A stretch of 64,000 nt of DNA from Wurfbainia villosa (taxonomy: Eukaryota > Streptophyta > Magnoliopsida > Zingiberales > Zingiberaceae), in NCBI GenBank assembly GCA_025175895.1, contig CM045991.1, forward strand, positions 79,657,174 through 79,721,173. Direction: 5' to 3'. Numbering within the stretch: position 1 is the first letter of the stretch; each line of letters starts with the position of its first letter. The notes below the pieces were generated by a model. It saw nothing but the letters and a program-made list of their open reading frames with translations. It searched no databases and had not been told where the DNA came from. The position numbers were made by a program, and so were the translations under genes. This document shows, piece by piece, positions 44,294-56,015 of this stretch.

Positions 44294-44843
44294 AAATTGC
44301 ATGTTTTAACTTAGAATGTTTGTGCTTTAACATAGAAATTGCATGCTTTAACTTAGAAAGTTTGTACATTATAACTTGTGAACTCACTTAGAACATGAAC
44401 ATAATAAACTTCGAAAAGATTGAGCCTCGGGGAGCCTCTTTTCAAAAACATAACCAACTAAAATTCTTCGAAAAGATTGAGCCTCGGGGAGCCTCTTTTC
44501 AAAAATAACTTGTTAGACGAGGAAATAATTTTAGGTGAGTCAAGTCATCATTTTCTTGAAAATGGCTTTGTCTAAGGAAGTGGTCGATGATCCGATAAAA
44601 GAAGGCCCCTGTGCCTCGCCATGATCTTGAAAAGGTAAACTTGACAAGCCTAGGGTCAAATCCAAATCTAACATTACTTAAACATAAATGCACTTAATCA
44701 ACTTAATTGGAAGTCATCTCACAAAGAACACATAAGTATAACATGCTTGATCATATAGACTCCGGTGAGATGACCTAGGTTTAACAACTTACAACCAATT
44801 TTTTTTTAAAAAATATAATAATCTAACATCCAATCCAACCACC
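44294..44843 (+). other. gag-pol spacer with duplicated hairpin segment
   Basis: There is no ORF. Direct repeats of GCATGTTTTAACTTAGAA type lie at 44297-44365. A segment of about 40 bp, CTTCGAAAAGATTGAGCCTC and on to CTCTTTTCAAAA, is present twice at about 44407-44446 and 44465-44504. GAAAAG and CTTTTC can pair within each copy. Confidence 0.7.
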
Positions 44844-45389
44844 TTGTGTGTAGGATCAATGGATGTTAGGCGTGATTACTCCCGACACATGACCGGGGAT
44901 CAACTCAAATTTGCGAAGCTTCGATTCAAACGACAAGGATCGGTAGCCTTTGGGAATAACAGCAAGCTTAAAATCATCGGATCAGGTGATATCGAGCTTA
45001 ACTCGAATATTGTTATTAAAAATGTATTACTTGTAGAGAATTTTGAATATAACCTGCTTAGCGTAAGCCAATTATGTGACAATAACTATAAGGTCGTATT
45101 TTTAGAAAATGAATGTGTAATTAAAACAAATAAAACAGCTAAAACAATACTCAAAGGAACTAGGACAAATAACATTTATACAATTAACTTAATCAATTCC
45201 TCAGCCAAATGTCTTATGACACAGGAAGAGGAATCATGGTTGTGGCACCGACGACTCGGTCACTCGCACCCAAGACTCATCCACAAGATGAGTCAGAGTG
45301 GCCTAGTCAGAGGCTTACCCAACCTTAACAATTTGGTTAATAAAATGCTTGTCAACAAGGAAAACAACCTAGGACACAACACAAGTTAA
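44844..45389 (+). pseudogene. pol: Sirevirus protease C-terminal part and pre-integrase zinc region
   Basis: The frame reads SRHMTGDQLKFAKLRFKRQG, GNNSKLKIIGSGDIELNS and NLLSVSQLCDNNYKVVFLEN, the copia retropepsin body, then WLWHRRLGHSHPRLIHKMSQ, the GAG-pre-integrase zinc region. Upstream of SRHMTGD the frame reads MDVRRDY and no Asp-Ser/Thr-Gly active site is present. The frame ends at a stop near 45389, before the integrase core. Confidence 0.85.
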
Positions 45390-45430
45390 CTAACCAAGAA
45401 CGAACCTCAAATGTACTTGAGCTCCTGCAT

Positions 45431-46066
45431 ATGGATCTATTCGATTCACATGAAGCTAAGTCACTCAATAGAAGTCAATATTGCTTAGTCATAATTGACG
45501 ACTACTCCAGGTTTACCTGGGTTAGGTTCATCAAACATAAAAATGATACCCTAGATCAATTAATCAATCTATTCAAATTAATCGAGAATCAAAAAGACCT
45601 TAAGGTTAAAAGACTTAGAAGCGATCATGGTGGTGAATTCGAAAATCAAAGGTTCACCGACTTCTGTAACCTAAACGGATACCACAATGAATTCTCTTGC
45701 CCTAGGACCCCTCAGCAAAATGGCCTAGTAGAACGGAAAAACCGAACTCTACAAGAAGCCGCTAGGACCATGTTGAACGAATACGACCTACCCGATAGGT
45801 TTTGGGCAGAAGCCATGAGTACGACATGCTATGTCCAAAATAGGATCCTTATGGTAAAAAGGCACCTTAAGATCTCATACGAGATTTATCATGATAAAGT
45901 ACCCAACATCAAGTACTTTAGAGTATTTGGGTGTAAGGTATATATCCTAAACACTAAGGATTACCTAGGGAAATTTACATCCAAAACCACAACCGAAATC
46001 TTTCTAGGATACTCGACTACAAGTAGAGCTTATAGAGTATATAACCACGACACCCTTAGAGTCTAG
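45431..46066 (+). pseudogene. pol: Sirevirus integrase core
   Basis: The core opens with MDLFDSHEAKS (first Asp). LRSDHGGEFENQ (second Asp) and QQNGLVERKNRT (Glu) complete the D,D-35-E triad, followed by YEIYHDKVPNIKYFRVFGCK. A TAG at 46064-46066 ends it, but the same frame goes on at 46067 into the RT linker, so a single nonsense change separates them. Confidence 0.9.
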
Positions 46067-46915
46067 GAAACCATTAATGTAGTGTTCGATGAAGGACACG
46101 AACCTACAAAACCCCCGGCAACCCCAATTAGTGAGCCGATTCATACTAGACCTAACTCTGATCCCGAGATCAAGTCTAGTGTTAATCCTAACCTAAGTCA
46201 ACCAAGTCACTCTATTGATCAAGTGATAGATGACTCCAACCAAACTAGTGTTCAACCAAGTCACCCCATTGATCAAGCATTAGGTGACACAAACCCAACC
46301 CAATCTAGGATTCAAACTAACCACCCTATCGATCAAGTGATAGGAGATCCTAATCTAGGAGTTCAAACTAGAGCATCCTATAGGAACCTTAGTCAAATTT
46401 CATTAATTTCAAAGATAGAACCCAAATCAATTGAACAAGCTCTTCTTGATCCCGATTGGATTATTGCAATGCAAGAAGAGCTAGCCCAATTTACTAGGAA
46501 TGAAGTGTGGGAGTTAGTACCACCACCTAAAGACAAAACGATAATTGGAACAAGGTGGGTGTTTCGAAATAAGCTTGATGATAAAGGTGAAGTAGTTAGA
46601 AACAAGGCTAGGTTAATCGCCAAAGGGTTTAGCCAAGTCGAAGGCTTAGATTACGACGAAACCTATGCCCCAGTAGCTAGACTCGAATCCATTCGAATGT
46701 TGCTAGCTTATGCCGTACATCGAGGATTTAAGCTGTTTCAAATGGATGTTAAGTCGGCATTCCTAAATGGATACATTAAAGAAGAAGTTTATGTCAGCCA
46801 ACCCCCCGGATTCGAAAATCTAGATAAACCCGACCATGTTCTAAAACTTAAGAAAGCTCTCTATGGACTTAAACAAGCTCCTCGAGCTTGGTACGAGACT
46901 TTCAATCCATCTTAA
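46067..46915 (+). pseudogene. pol: Sirevirus RT, N-terminal part
   Basis: A linker with repeated HPIDQ/SIDQ-type units (46195-46345) leads to the RT: WIIAMQEELAQFTRNEVWEL, GTRWVFRNKLDDKGEV, ARLIAKGFSQVEGLDY, FQMDVKSAFLNGYIKEEVYV and LYGLKQAPRAWYE. A frameshift near 46900 moves the rest to the frame starting at 46863. Confidence 0.9.
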
Positions 46916-47939
46916 GTCAAAAGGGTTTAACCAAGGCTTAGTTGACCCAACTCTCTTTGTAAAAACCTTAGGTAAAGAAATATTCATAGCTCAAATTTAC
47001 GTAGACGATATAATTTTTGGAACCTCTAACTCAGCCTTACTAAACGAGTTCGTTTCGCTCATGGAAAGTGAGTTCGAAATGAACTTGGTAGGCGAGTTAA
47101 GTTTCTTTTTAGGTCTACAAATTAAACAAACTAAGGATGGTATATACCTATATCAACAAAAATACACTAAGGAGTTAATTAAAAGATTTGGAATGCAAGA
47201 CGCTAAGGTAATAAACACCCCAATGGCGATAAATGTTAACATAGGAGAAGACCTAGAAAGTAAGTCCATTGACTTAAAATACTATAGGAGCGTAATAGGG
47301 AGTCTCCTATACTTAACTGCGAGTCGACCCGACATCCTATTCTGATAAGTAGGTGCCGAGTTTCAAACATGTGCTAAGGAGTCACACCTAACCCTAGTTA
47401 AGCGTATCCTTAGATATCTTAAGGGCACACTTAACGTTGGTATTTGGTACCCTAGATCTACGGAGTTCGAACTAATCGGCTACTCCGATTCGGATTATGC
47501 CGGTAGTAAGCTCGATAGAAAGAGCACGAGTGGTTGTTGTCAACTTCTCGGCTCGAGTCTAGTGAGTTGGTGCAGTAGGAAACAACACTGTGTTGCTTTA
47601 TCTACCACCGAAGCCGAATACATCGCGATGGGTGAGTGTGTCACGCAACTTCTTTGGATGAAGCACACTCTCCGCGACTTTAAGTTAGACTTTACGAATA
47701 CTAAACTTCACGTATATAACATTAGTTCAATTAATCTTACAAAGAATCCGATATGTCACTCTAGGACCAAATATATAGAGGTCAAACACCATTTCATTCG
47801 AGAACATGTGGCCAACGGAGCCATACACCTCGAATACGTTGAATCAAAGTCTAACTTGGCAGATCTATTTACTAAACCCCTACCCGAAGTCGAATTTAGT
47901 CTATTAAGACGAAAATTGGGCATGTGCGTAATAGAATAG
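46863..47939 (+). pseudogene. pol: Sirevirus RT C-terminus and RNase H
   Basis: The RT catalytic motif IYVDDIIFGTSN is present, then GELSFFLGLQIKQTKDGIYL and YRSVIGSLLYLTASRPDI. Two adjacent stops lie at 47343-47348. In the same frame RNase H follows with GYSDSDYAGSKLDRKST, STTEAEYIAMGECV and SNLADLFTKPLPE, ending at 47939. RNase H acidic residues are visible. The enzyme cannot be made in one piece as read. Confidence 0.9.
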
Positions 47940-48835
47940 GTACATGCAAATTATATGTTCTTACTACTATTTCTTTAATTTCATTTTTATGGAACTAGCA
48001 TAGGACATACCTTAGATATCATGCACCTATAGATTTAAGGAGCCAATACATCTCACAACACATAGGACTAATGTGTTTGTGTACTTAGCCACGTAGATGA
48101 GCGTGAGATGTTAGGACCTTACTCACAGTTCCGGATGTAGAGCTAGTGCATCGCTATGAACCACGAGTATAATCATACATACTAAGCAGGCTACGACGGG
48201 GACATATCAATCAAGCCAAATATGAGTCGCACATTTTATAGATGAACTTATTTTCAGTATATTATTTTTTTATATATAAAAAATGGGAACATGCTTGGAC
48301 TTTAAATTTAACACTTTTTGTTTTCCACACACCTTACTCTTTTAGATATCTGGCAAAGGGGAGAAAAGGCCAAAGTTAAGGTCACCAAAGTTAAGGAAAT
48401 TGAAATTTTTGATAACTTAACTTTTACTTCATATTTAAACCAAAAGTTAAAACTTAGTTAACTTTTACCAAAGGCCAAAGAATTCTTAAACTTATTTGTG
48501 CCGTCTAAGTTTTACTTAAACTTATTTTAAAACTTTATGTCGTTAATGTTTTACTTAAGGGGAGAAAGGGCTTAACTAAAACGCATTTTACTAAGGCCAA
48601 CTTTAAGTAATGTTAATTACTTAAAGAAACCCTCAAGGGGGAGGATTAAGGTCTTTCTTCAAGACTCACCCTCGGTCAAGGGGGAGGTTTCCTCAAGGGG
48701 GAGTACTTGAAGAAAATCCTTACTACTCCAACTTAATCTTCATCTTTTTTGGTTCTCATGCACATTATTACTCTTCATGCTTGCTGTTTACTTAACTTTG
48801 TATGTGGGTTTGCCATAAATCAAAAAGGGGGAGAT
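47940..48835 (+). other. Sirevirus 3' region with multiple polypurine tracts
   Basis: Non-coding. Purine tracts occur near 48356 (CAAAGGGGAGAAAAGG), 48557 (AAGGGGAGAAAGG), 48638 (AAGGGGGAGGATT), 48679, 48697 and 48822-48834 (AAAAAGGGGGAGA, next to the LTR). Repeated AAAGTTAA blocks at 48370-48560 form low-complexity DNA. Confidence 0.8.
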
Positions 48836-49959
48836 TGTTGGTGCAGTAGGCACCTAAGTCGAACCTAAGTTTTGATTATAGCAAACGATACAAAGTTAAG
48901 CATATATTGTTATCTCATGAGCTAAATCAAGTGTGCAGAAAAGTCTCAACGCTGGAGCTAAAGGCTAGCGACACCCGGAGGAAGCCGCGGTGGTCGGGCG
49001 ACACTCAAGAGACTTCGGAGGGAGCCGAAGGAATTGAGTGGAAGGCCGGAAGCAAAAGCAACACGTAAGTACTGAGGTAAGCTCGTGTGTGCGAGCGTAA
49101 GTAAGGTCGTATCCTCTTTACGGGGATGATCTTAAGCGTAGATCCGACCAAAGACTTCTTATAGATGACCTAGGTCGAGATCGGATGGTCGACGACCATC
49201 GAAATTATGTTTTTCTTGAGCTAACCTTGCCTTGCAGCCAGCATCAGTCGACTGCCAACCTGAAGGACTCGACTGCCGTCCATCAGTCGAGTGACTATGG
49301 CTAGCACTCGACTGATGCTGCCATCAGTCGACTGGTGATGGCCATCAGTCGACTGCTGGTCAAAGGATCAGCCTCGAGCAGTCAAGAGTTATCACCATTT
49401 TTCAAGGGGTTTTGTGCCCATTTGTGATTGGCTAAAGACCCATTCGATGAGGGGCTCAAAGGCTATAAAAGGAGGGCCAAACCTAGGGTTTTTCATCAAT
49501 TAAAAAGCTTCCAAGTACTTCCGATACGCTCCGACTCTCCGACATCCCTACGACGAAGCGCTGCCGAGACGACGACTAGAGCTTCAACCTCCAACCTTTA
49601 AAGTCATCGGTAACGAAAGTTCTAAATTGTATTTCAGTTTATTTCTTTTAGTAAAGCTTTAAATCATATCAAGGAGAGGGGGAGTGTCCTTTTACCTTGA
49701 GTCTTTATCGAGTTTTGTATTCGTTTAACTCCTACCTCCAACGAGGAGGAGTTCTTTAGTAGTTTGCCCTCCGTACGTGGTCAAGGACCACTAGGGCCTT
49801 GGAGTAGTAGCCGTAGGCTACGAACCAAGTAAAAACCCTCGTGTTTTTATTTATTTATTGTTATCTTTCCGCTGCGTTTTACTTGTACCTTAACGAACGA
49901 TTACGAAAAAGTTTTTATCGCTATTCACCCTCCCTCTAGCGAACCGCATCGATCCAACA
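48836..49959 (+). mobile_element. 3' LTR of the Sirevirus
   Basis: The 1124-bp LTR is followed by TSD AATCG. Its palindromes at 49245-49355 are better preserved than in the 5' LTR (CATCAGTCGACTG copies intact). The ORF at 49890-50111 spans the LTR border and is not a gene. Confidence 0.95.
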
Positions 49960-51330
49960 AATCGATCGTTCTCGCATGCTTGTCTACAATAATCGTCACT
50001 ATGCGCTGCGGAAATAATAGAAATACAACACGAATACAATACAACACGCAAGACACAATCAATATACGTGGTTCGGAAGCTTAGGGTTCCTACTCCATGA
50101 GGTGAGCTCAACGAACTCGTGTTTTGCGCACGACATTGACAAAACTCCTTCTCGACTACAAGTCAGAGGTGGAGAAACCTCGTACAAGCAATTACATAGT
50201 AATACGAAAATGTACAAGCAAATATAATGACAAAAATGAAATACACGTAAAGAACACTTTACAATGCTTGCTTTGAATCATTTGCTTGTTGCTTGCTTTG
50301 GTTTGCTCTTGAAGGAATGGAATGCAACAGCAATTCACCTCCAAAATCTCCCAAAAACTATTGCAAAATCCTCCATCTCAAGCTCCATTTATAACCTGCA
50401 TCTAGCTGATTTCGCGCCAATCAGTCGATTGATCGAGACCATCAGTCGACTGCTCTTGTAGCCATTGTCTCACAACGATTCGATCCACGTTGGACACATT
50501 CCAACGGATCCATCATCAGTCGACTGATCATGCCCATCAGTTGATTGATGAACACATAAGTCGAGTGCTCGACGTGATCACTCGACTGGAAAACCTTCTA
50601 TGCCCGAATTCACTCTGATCAATCGACTTCCATCCCTCGGCAGTCGACTGATGGTGTCGTCAATCGACTGCCAACCCTCGATAGGCGACTGTTCGGCCAA
50701 AACTAGATCAGTTGAACACCAGTCGAACTCATTCGACTTGGAGCAGTTGACTAGCACTTATGCCAGTCGACTGATGTTGGGTAAAACCTCAAACACCAAG
50801 TTGTTTGAGCATTCAACACTAAGTTTTAGCCATTTGGCCAAGTCCACCTCATCCTCTCATGGAGTTCCCCATCGAAGCTCTCTTCCCTTGGCCTACGTCC
50901 CTCGGATGCTTCGCAATGCCATCCTTCACATTTCTTGCCCTCGAAGTCTTCTTCCCTTGGGCCTCACTCCATTCGCTCCCCGTCTAGCAGTCCGTCGGAT
51001 GCACCAAGCGCACGACTTCGCAATGCCATCCTTCACTGACTCAAGGACCCCGAGCCTACGAGACTATTGACCTTGCCAAGTCCTCAAGACTTCCCATTGC
51101 CAAGGCTACACACTTGGACTTACCAACACCAAACCCTATGCTTGGATTTTCCCAACACCAAGCCCCATGCTTAGACTTTTCACCACCAAGGCTACACACT
51201 TGGATTTACGTGGCCAACCCATGTTGGACTTCCCATGACAATCTATGTCATACATTTTGTCTAACATCAAAATACAGTTTGAGTCAAATTCGAGTCCGGT
51301 CAATCGTGACCTGGGCAGATTGCACCAACA

Positions 51331-52370
51331 ATCTCCCCCTTTTTGATGTTTGACAAAACCTCAAACTCAAGTCTACCAATTATCCCCAATTGACAATTCT
51401 CATATCCCAATGAGAATTCCAACTAACCCCAATTGGTAACTTCTCCCCCGTTTTGACATACATCAAAAAGGTCCTCCCATGGGTATGAATGTCTCATATC
51501 CCAATGAGATCTTACAATCTCTCCCTTGAAGGAAAACACATGCCTTCAATATTTCTAGTGATAAGTACCATATCACTTAGGAAAGGCAATCCCCTAATTT
51601 TTCTCCCATGAGGAAAAATACACATCCATCTTCCCATGATAGATACCTCCCCCTAAAGGCTTGCTCCCGCTTGACCATTGCACCAACAATGTCCTTGGAG
51701 AGTACCTAAGCCAATAGGAACACTTAAACAATCAAAATTAAGGCACAAGTTCAACATTGAACTTCCATACACCTTAAAATTGATACTCACCCTAAACACT
51801 TCTCCTAATCCATATCCAATGGATTTTTACCCTTTCTAATGTTCTCCAAAGCATGTCCTAAGGTTAGGAGTAGTTAGGGAACCAAAACATAGCTGAACAT
51901 GGGCCTAACAAACATTGTTTACTCGAAATCAGCCTGGCAGTCGACTCTGACAGTAATCAGTCGACTGCCCACCCACATCAGTTGACTGCCAACAATGGCA
52001 GTTGATTGATAACTGCAAATGCAGAAATCAGATTTTCAGAAATGAATTTCCGAAAATCATAAGTAATTATACATAAGGTAAAAAATCATGAAAATTCATA
52101 TGCATAATACTTATAACAAACATTATGGGAGAAAAATATTGGAAAAATAATTTACCCATAAACTAGTGAGATTACACAAAGTTTAAATCCATTGAAATTT
52201 TCAATGTTTAGCCCTACTTTGTGTCACCTCATTCAATGGTGATTGCTATCAAAAGATAGACTTCATCAAGGTTTTTCAAAGTGATTTTAAAATGTTTTTA
52301 AAACCTTTAAGTTCATTTTTCTAAACATCTCACTTGTATCTAAATGTATGAAACACATACAAGTCAAGTG
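51331..52370 (-). other. Internal 3' region of the minus-strand Sirevirus-like element
   Basis: No coding frame is seen. Near the LTR the plus strand carries complements of GGGGGAGA tracts (51341, 51440-51450, 51525, 51602, 51650), a multi-polypurine ladder on the minus strand. CAGTCGACT palindromes recur near 51942-52010. The remainder is AT-rich, similar in character to 16500-17100 of the gag-only element. Sequence is cut at about 52371 by the next element. Confidence 0.65.
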
Positions 52371-53600
52371 ATGCGGAACGAGTGAAAACCTGTTCGCTCC
52401 ATTTTCAATGCAGTGAAGCACTGAGAGAGGTCTCAGAGGGTTCTCACAGGCCTCAATCAGTAGAGAATAAGAAGATGAAATGGGTGAAACGCAAGAAAAC
52501 CGATGCTAGCAATCGAGACTCAGACACAAGATGTAACGTGGTTCGGAATAATGATTCCTACTCCACGGAGGTGAACTTTCTCACCGGAGGCAGTGCCTAA
52601 GCACTTTCACTATGAAGGTCCTCCTTTACGGAAGGTAAGTTTCCGAAGTCATAAAGCGAGAAAAATACAAGAGACGTGACAATGATAGATCTCCTTCCTT
52701 CTTCTCCGGCGAGGCGACTGTGGTTCTCCTTCTCCTCTTGCGTCCTCTGCTCTCTCGCCGGGTTGGAATGATTGCGGATCCCCTTCTTTCTCCTTGCCTC
52801 CTCCCTTTTATCTTCCCTACTCCTTTCTCATAACGTCGGGGATTATCTCCACCGTACATGTGGCCACCACCTCCACCTGGAGAATAATTCTGTTACAAAC
52901 ATGAGGAACGAGGGCTCCTCGGAATATTGTGTGGGGCCTCCCCAGTTATTGCATAACGCCTTTTCCTCTATTTCTCAGGTAACTAGGTTAGACTGTCTCC
53001 TTCAACCATCCACTTTAGGTGGAGCTAGCTTAGGTCTATGGCTCACGGGTGACCTAGCCCTAGGGCTTCTTATCAACCCGAACCAATTCCTCTTTTTCCC
53101 ATGTCAAATTTCCTCCGTATTGATCAGGTTGAACCGACCTCTTGGCGAAGCGCCTTCCGTCTCTCCTTTACCGTGCCAATTGCTTTCACTAACTCTCCCG
53201 TACCAATGGCTTTCGATGCTCGCCCGTGCCAATGGCTTCTGATATTCGCCCGTGCCAATGGCTTCCGATATTCGCCCATGCCAATGGCTTTCGCCCGTGC
53301 CAATGGCTTCCGATATTCGCCCATGCCAATGGCTTTCGCCCGTGCCATTCTTCTTTTTCTTCCTTAGCTGAGCCGTGTATTTTGGATCGGATCATGGGTC
53401 ACCTGCTAACCCCTCTATCGGGGATTATGTAGAGAAGGTACCAGTAGTATCATTAGTCAACCCCGAAAAATAGTCAAGCGAAGTTATAAGCTTGACTTTC
53501 CAAATGTACATAAAGTTTCTGACTTATTCTTCATTTCTCAACTTAAATCCATCCGTTTCCTTATAACTCCCTCAAGTATACTAAAGGAGGCCCGTTGGGC
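52371..53600 (-). mobile_element. Probable 3' LTR of the Tat element
   Basis: The region starts TGATGCGGAACGAGTGAAAA after sequence belonging to the Sirevirus-like element. It contains CTCCCTTTTATC at 52801 (minus-strand GATAAAAGGGAG, a possible TATA box) and a CCAAT-rich minisatellite that would be in U3. I could not define its inner boundary: purine-rich minus-strand stretches near 53605-53630 and 53672-53690 are both candidate polypurine tracts. No partner LTR is in the window. Confidence 0.5.
53166..53350 (-). repeat. Minisatellite with repeated CCAAT boxes
   Basis: About eight units of CGCCCGTGCCAATGGCTTCC, with or without GATATT, give unit lengths of roughly 18 and 26 bp. Each holds CCAATGG. 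The repeat is open in several frames, which creates repetitive short ORFs on both strands that should be ignored. Confidence 0.85.
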
Positions 53601-53656
53601 TCATGGGCTCCGCTTCTCCTTCTCCTTCCGTGCAGCTGAATCGTCGCGAAAAACCC

Positions 53657-53664
53657 TATATAAA
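53657..53664 (+). promoter_or_regulatory. TATA box upstream of the antisense ORF A
   Basis: TATATAAA in CCCTATATAAACCCCCGC, 158 bp before the candidate ATG at 53815, on the strand opposite to the Tat element. Confidence 0.55.
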
Positions 53665-53814
53665 CCCCCGCCTTCTCTTTTTAGGTATCGTTTAGTGTGC
53701 TTAACAATCCAGCCTATTCTTCTCCTGCCGTGATTTTCACCGGCAGCGTTTCGACCAGTCCTTCCACACGATTCTTCCTTAACCTCCGAGTAAGTGCTCG
53801 CTTTGTTCACACCC

Positions 53815-56015
53815 ATGGCTCCTAGGACCTACCTCTTCACCACTTTGGTATGAACATACCATAACCCAGTTAGATTGCAACCATTATTTCTTTAATATTA
53901 GGAATAATTATATAGACCCCTCTATAAAATGCTGCTTCACGACTAAACTGCATCAACCTCATAATCCTCTTTCCGACTTGACATGCTTTTTCTCCGAACA
54001 ATTTCTTAACGGCCTATCCCTACCGGTACCACCGGTCTATTTGGACCTTCTAAACTTCTACGGACTACCCCTGAACCACCAGTTCACTAACTCCTTCTGA
54101 ATTCTATCGGGAGCTCACATAGTGTTCCAACACTTGAACCTCTCTTTGACCCCCGAAATATTCCATTGCTTCTTCCAATTAAAGTCTTCTAAGGCAGGTC
54201 TCTTTTATTTATCTAGCCGTTCAGACTGCCAATTCTTGGTGAACCTGCCCACTTCCCACAAGGGCTGGGAAGAATTGTATTTCTTTGTACAACTTCCCGA
54301 GTCTCTTCCCTATTCTGATACATGGAAGGTAGCCCTTCCTGAATTGCCTCCCTTCTGAGAAACGAGGACCAAATGTCCCTTCTCGGAAGTGTATAGAGTA
54401 TTAGGAGAGCTACATTACTGCTCCAAACATCTAATAGAAACTCCTCTATTAAGCCACTTTGGATTATCTCCTCTACCTTTGATGACTTCGGTTGCTGTAG
54501 GTAGGGTGATACTAGTCCTGCACTATGATTTCCTTTCCAAATTATTCATCTTTCTTATAAGTATACCTTGCAGATAATCTAATGTAGAAGGCTTTGGTGG
54601 AAGGGGAGGCAATTGAGGCTGCCAAGAAAAAGAAGACCTCGACTAAAAGAAGCAAATCAGTAGCAGCTCCGTCATCCCCCCGGAAAAAGCTGCGACTCAT
54701 CAAGAAAGGAGCCTCAAGTTCATCATCTCTTCTTCCCTTATCTTCCGACCAGCCGGGATCTCAACCCCTAACCATTTATGAGCCAAGAAGGGGAGGCAGT
54801 ACCTCTCCTGTCCCTTCTTCATCTCCCCAAGGAGGGGATTCTCCCTCCCAATTTTTTCATTCCTCCCCATCTGCACAAAATTCACCCCTACCTTCTCATA
54901 CAGAATCTCTCCAAGCTCCTATACCTTCTGACTCGAGAGCTGCTCCTACCCCTCTTCGCCGTATCAGATCCCCATCTTCCTTGGAAGGGGAGGATCCTTC
55001 CCTTCCTATTCCTCCGAAGGCCACATTGGGATCCTTGCTGAAGATTTGGCACCCTTCGGAGGTAAAATTCTTTAATTAGTCGGGCATACAAGGCCCGTGT
55101 GAGCAAGTGAGTAAACTGTTGGCAGAGGTATTTACTCTTTCTTTTCCTCCTCTTTGCTATGGGTATTTCCCTATACTGATGTATGCTGATAATTTTCCTT
55201 TCTCTTTAGGCCTCCACCCAACATAACAACATGGTGGTTCATCTGGCCCGATTCCAATCTAGTGTGGAGACTCGCCATTTTGCCGCCGTGTCACAACAGA
55301 AAGAGCTCGTCCGACGGTTAAACGAGCAAGAGGCAAAGGAGGCGGACTTTCGGGGCCAGTGCTAAGATGCCACGATGCGACTAGCCTTGGTCCAAAGCGA
55401 AAAAGAGGAGCTGCAATGAAAAAATGAAGAACTGGAACAACGCCTCTTCTTGCGATCCGGTGGTACGCAGCAGTAGACATCCCGACTCAGAGGCGAAGGA
55501 GTATAAGGGATATCTTATGGACGCCATGATCAAGGATGCTGACTCCTCGGCTACTATCACACAGCTTCGACAAGAATACCATCGTCTTAATCTGGAGCAT
55601 CAAGCACAGCGATTACGGGAATCTGTGCAAAGAAGTGTCGAGAGATTTTCTCCATGGTAGTGGCTCTTCCCGAACCCTATCGCGGTGGCTCAGAGCAATT
55701 TACCCTCCAACAGAGTATCTTGAAGCTCTTTCGCCTTAGGATGAGCTATAAAGCGCCACCGAGAGAGATGCTTTGGCGGTTAAATTGGCGGAAAGTCAAG
55801 CTCAGGTGGTTCAATATCAAGACCAACTAAAGGAGCAGGAAGCCGACCTCAAGGGGCGCTATGTCAAGAAGGGGGTAGATCTATTTATACTAGGTTTTGA
55901 GGGGTCCTCGGCTCAAAATGCCGAACAAGGATACCCGCCTCCTGGCACGGACACTAGCTATTTAGATCCCACGGAGGCGCTAGCTAAATGCCCGCCCGAA
56001 CTCTTTGAGTTGTAA
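53815..56015 (+). pseudogene. Antisense extra ORF A of the Tat element (Transposase_28-like, spliced)
   Basis: Start context ACCCATGGCTCC. Residues PPVYLDLLNFYGLPLNHQF and LTPEIFHCFFQLKSSKAGLF, LPTSHKGWEELYFFVQLPES resemble the plant 'putative gypsy type transposon' (Transposase_28) family. Exons appear separated by introns at 54501-54573 (GT..GCAG, phase 1, frame preserved) and 55062-55209 (GT..TTTAG, phase 0, frame preserved), perhaps also 53848-53901. Then come a lysine/serine/proline-rich region (KKKKTSTKRSKSVAAPSSPR), a long heptad-like coiled coil (RQEYHRLNLEHQAQRLRESV, LAESQAQVVQYQDQLKEQEA) and a C-terminus AEQGYPPPGTDTSY to PPELFEL. Stops lie near 54098, 54356, 54586 and in 55360-55740. 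Function unknown. Confidence 0.7.

Larger units (their letters stand above)
41330..49959 (+). mobile_element. Sirevirus (SIRE/Maximus-type Ty1/copia), TSD AATCG
   Basis: This complete plus-strand element has LTRs at 41330-42455 and 48836-49959, an initiator-Met PBS, gag, pol in copia order (protease, integrase, RT, RNase H), a ladder of polypurine tracts and a perfect TSD AATCG (41325-41329 and 49960-49964). The LTRs differ at roughly 25-30 positions by eye, mostly transitions, so insertion is fairly recent. Gag is open but pol is not. It sits in the LTR of another Sirevirus-like element. Confidence 0.95.
41264..51330 (-). mobile_element. Minus-strand Sirevirus-like 3' LTR, split by a Sirevirus
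   Basis: The outer part is 41264-41329 (TGTTGGAGGATCGGTGGCCG) and the rest 49965-51330, ending GCAGATTGCACCAACA. Joined, it is about 1.43 kb. Just inside, the minus strand has CATCAAAAAGGGGGAGAT, a polypurine tract, so this is a 3' LTR of a minus element. CAGTCGACTG-type palindromes are dense at 50420-50780. ORFs at 50600-51070 and 50264-50461 lie within LTR sequence and are not supported as genes. Confidence 0.8.

Noticed and set aside
50600..51070. 156-codon ORF in the minus-strand Sirevirus-like LTR
   Set aside because: It runs antisense through LTR palindromes and has no family resemblance.
53101..53432. Repetitive ORFs on both strands in the CCAAT minisatellite
   Set aside because: Open frames arise from the short tandem unit on both strands at once, a sign of repeat composition rather than coding.
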